From contig WJMT01000039.1 in assembly GCA_014727835.1 (NCBI GenBank), positions 1 to 64,000 of the forward strand: 64,000 bases of DNA. The letters run 5' to 3'. A program made the translations under genes and the position numbers. Of the stretch, positions 62,635-64,000 are shown piece by piece. This DNA comes from Candidatus Aminicenantota bacterium (GTDB lineage Bacteria; Acidobacteriota; Aminicenantia; Aminicenantales; Aminicenantaceae). Under the pieces are notes generated by a model. The model was given only the letters and a program-made list of their open reading frames with translations, was not told the DNA's origin and made no database searches. The stretch's first letter is position 1; every line of letters starts with the position of its first letter.

Positions 62635-63807
62635 TTATTTTTTGGTTTTTGGGAAGGAGATGACAGTGGTTTTGGTGTATTTTTCGCCGGGCTCAAGAAT
62701 GGAGGAAGGGAATGAGGGATTATTAGGAGAATCCGGGAAATGCTGCGGCTCCAGGCAGAATCCATAGTGTTGTTTATACACTTTTCCTGATTTGCCTTGG
62801 ATAGATCCATCCAGGAAATTTCCAGAATAAAACTGGATTCCGGGATCAGTTGTGCGAATTTCCATGACACGCCCAGAATCGGGTTCAATGACTCGGGCAG
62901 CCAGTTTCAAGGTTCCTTTTTCTCCGTTCAGTACAAAATTGTGGTCATATCCACTCTGGACCTGGTCAATACGTTCTCCGATCCTGGTGAGTGAGGTGAA
63001 ATCAAAAGGAGTGTCTTTGACTGGGAGGATTTCGCCGGTGGGAATGAGCTCTGAGTTCACAGGTGTATATTTCTCTGCGTTGATAAACAGTTCGTGGTCT
63101 AAAATATCGCTGCTTCCCTGTCTTTGGAGGTTGAAATAGCTGTGATGGGTTAAATTGACCGGAGTGGCTTTGTCTGTTTCCGCCTCATAATTGATCTGCA
63201 GTTCATTGTTTTGAGTGAGAGTGTAAGTCACTGTACAGGACAGGTTTCCAGGATACCCTTCTTCTCCGTCCGGGCTCAGATAGCTGAATCTGACACCGGC
63301 TGAATCTTTATTTTCAAAGGGAACCGCTTTCCAGACTCTCTTGTCAAATCCTTTGATCCCTCCATGGAGATGATGGCTGTTGTTGTTTTGAGCCAGCTTG
63401 TATTCCACTCCGTTCAGAGTGAAGGTCCCGTCTTTGATGCGGTTGGCGTAGCGGCCCACAGTGGCTCCAAAGTAAGGGGTTTCATCCAAGTATCCATCTA
63501 AACGGTCATAACCCAGAGTGACATCAGCCGGCTCTCCGTTCTGGTCCGGCACCACAAGAGAGACCAGAATAGCCCCATAATTGGTGATTTCAGCTTTCAT
63601 TCCATTGGGATTGGTTAAAACATATAAATCGATGGTCCGGCCGTCCGGCATAGTGCCGAATTCCTTTGTTTCAAGAGTCATGGTCATTGTTCCTTTCTCC
63701 AGAGTTCCTTTGGTTTTGTCTTCAGTCTTCTCACCGCACGCTGAAAACAGGGATATCAAAAGTGAAAAAAATAAAACCATTGCTGAGAGAAAATTTTGCT
63801 GTTTCAT
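62635..63807 (-). CDS. Aldose 1-epimerase (mutarotase) lipoprotein
   Basis: 390 residues from the ATG at 63807, with AGGAGATGACC directly upstream. Lipoprotein signal with lipobox LFSAC (Cys near 24). The mutarotase fold is complete: NYGAILVSLVVPDQNGEPAD, GRYANRIKDG, HHLHGG, NLTHHSYFNL and a late NDxxPxxx-like region (GYDHNFVLNG). The catalytic His and Glu are expected in HHSYFN and in CLEPQHFPD. It would interconvert sugar anomers outside the cytoplasm, which is an uncommon location. It converges with the hydroxyproline genes. Confidence 0.9.
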   Translation of the reverse strand: MKQQNFLSAMVLFFSLLISLFSACGEKTEDKTKGTLEKGTMTMTLETKEFGTMPDGRTIDLYVLTNPNGMKAEITNYGAILVSLVVPDQNGEPADVTLGYDRLDGYLDETPYFGATVGRYANRIKDGTFTLNGVEYKLAQNNNSHHLHGGIKGFDKRVWKAVPFENKDSAGVRFSYLSPDGEEGYPGNLSCTVTYTLTQNNELQINYEAETDKATPVNLTHHSYFNLQRQGSSDILDHELFINAEKYTPVNSELIPTGEILPVKDTPFDFTSLTRIGERIDQVQSGYDHNFVLNGEKGTLKLAARVIEPDSGRVMEIRTTDPGIQFYSGNFLDGSIQGKSGKVYKQHYGFCLEPQHFPDSPNNPSFPSSILEPGEKYTKTTVISFPKTKK

Positions 63808-63977
63808 GGTCATCTCCTTTTGGTTTATACTGAAAGTTTAAATGAATGCAGAATCATTCGCAATCAATAAGATGTTGAGTCAGAAATTTGATTTGAGGTT
63901 GAGGAAGATCGATTTATGTTTCATAATGGCGTTTGATTACAAACAGTTGGATTTGCTGCTATAAGTAAGGAGGATGG

Positions 63978-64000
63978 ATGAGTCAAAAAAAGATATTCAA
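63978..64000 (+). CDS. 5' end of a gene running off the right edge
   Basis: AAGGAGG followed by ATG at 63978 and the codons MSQKKIF up to the edge. The strong ribosome-binding site supports a real start, but the product cannot be identified. Confidence 0.5.

Noticed and set aside
1..64000. CRISPR arrays, prophage modules or secondary-metabolite clusters
   Set aside because: No regularly spaced repeats, no cas, phage structural or NRPS/PKS genes were seen on either strand.

Overview
The window looks like a chromosomal stretch of a Gram-negative, peptide-degrading bacterium related to the Acidobacteriota, with Candidatus Aminicenantes as the best guess. This is inference. It rests on a VWFA-related protein of the acidobacterial type, a DUF5916 outer-membrane protein, several outer-membrane beta-barrels, UPF0182 and DUF1846 proteins, and an unusual load of secreted or lipidated peptidases. 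No ribosomal RNA or phylogenetic marker is present, so the sequence alone does not settle the taxonomy.

Layout. 1-3 kb is accessory DNA: an IS91-type transposase running off the left edge, and an AbiE-like toxin-antitoxin set (an AbiEii-like nucleotidyltransferase, a small partner, and a divergent AbiEi-like antitoxin that has lost its N-terminus). 3-10.7 kb is mostly on the minus strand: an FAD-dependent amine oxidase coupled to an S9 peptidase, two divergent MscS channels, an intergenic inverted-repeat element, an M28 peptidase, a small membrane protein and a secreted cyclophilin. 10.8-25 kb is a plus-strand run: a beta-barrel, an M28 peptidase, an iron alcohol dehydrogenase, a metallophosphoesterase lipoprotein, an S9 peptidase, an M14 carboxypeptidase, a membrane protein, a second barrel and a sodium:solute symporter. 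25-31 kb holds Nudix and OmpA genes, gene fragments, a DUF4097 protein, an SLC13 transporter, tRNA-Arg(TCG) and an ester-cyclase pseudogene. 31-44 kb holds a multi-PAS histidine kinase, an aldo/keto-reductase-like protein, an MFS transporter, a DsrE remnant, a PQQ-dehydrogenase-like propeller, UPF0182, a ferritin-like protein and a Tat-exported sugar-isomerase-like protein. 43.6-57.4 kb is mainly envelope and secreted proteins (VWA, DUF5916, C39-TPR peptidase with a small partner, PAP2, DUF1846, barrel, MBL hydrolase, S9 lipoprotein). 57.5-64 kb holds RarD, a C69 dipeptidase, a two-gene trans-3-hydroxy-L-proline module and a mutarotase lipoprotein.

How the genes work together. Three S9, two M28, one M14 and one C69 peptidase, all with export signals, could degrade protein outside the cytoplasm. 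The SSS, MFS and SLC13 carriers could import products. The adjacent predicted delta1-pyrroline-2-carboxylate reductase and trans-3-hydroxy-L-proline dehydratase would turn 3-hydroxyproline into proline. The S9 enzymes suit proline-containing peptides, so growth on collagen-like or other proline-rich protein is a reasonable inference.

Nothing here amounts to a clear new defence or CRISPR system. The most useful leads are the C39 peptidase with its small membrane-anchored partner, the hydroxyproline module, a degenerate motif shared by several gene leaders, a 17-bp inverted-repeat element, two REP-like sites, and several broken genes (ester cyclase with an internal TGA, DsrE, a P-loop kinase).
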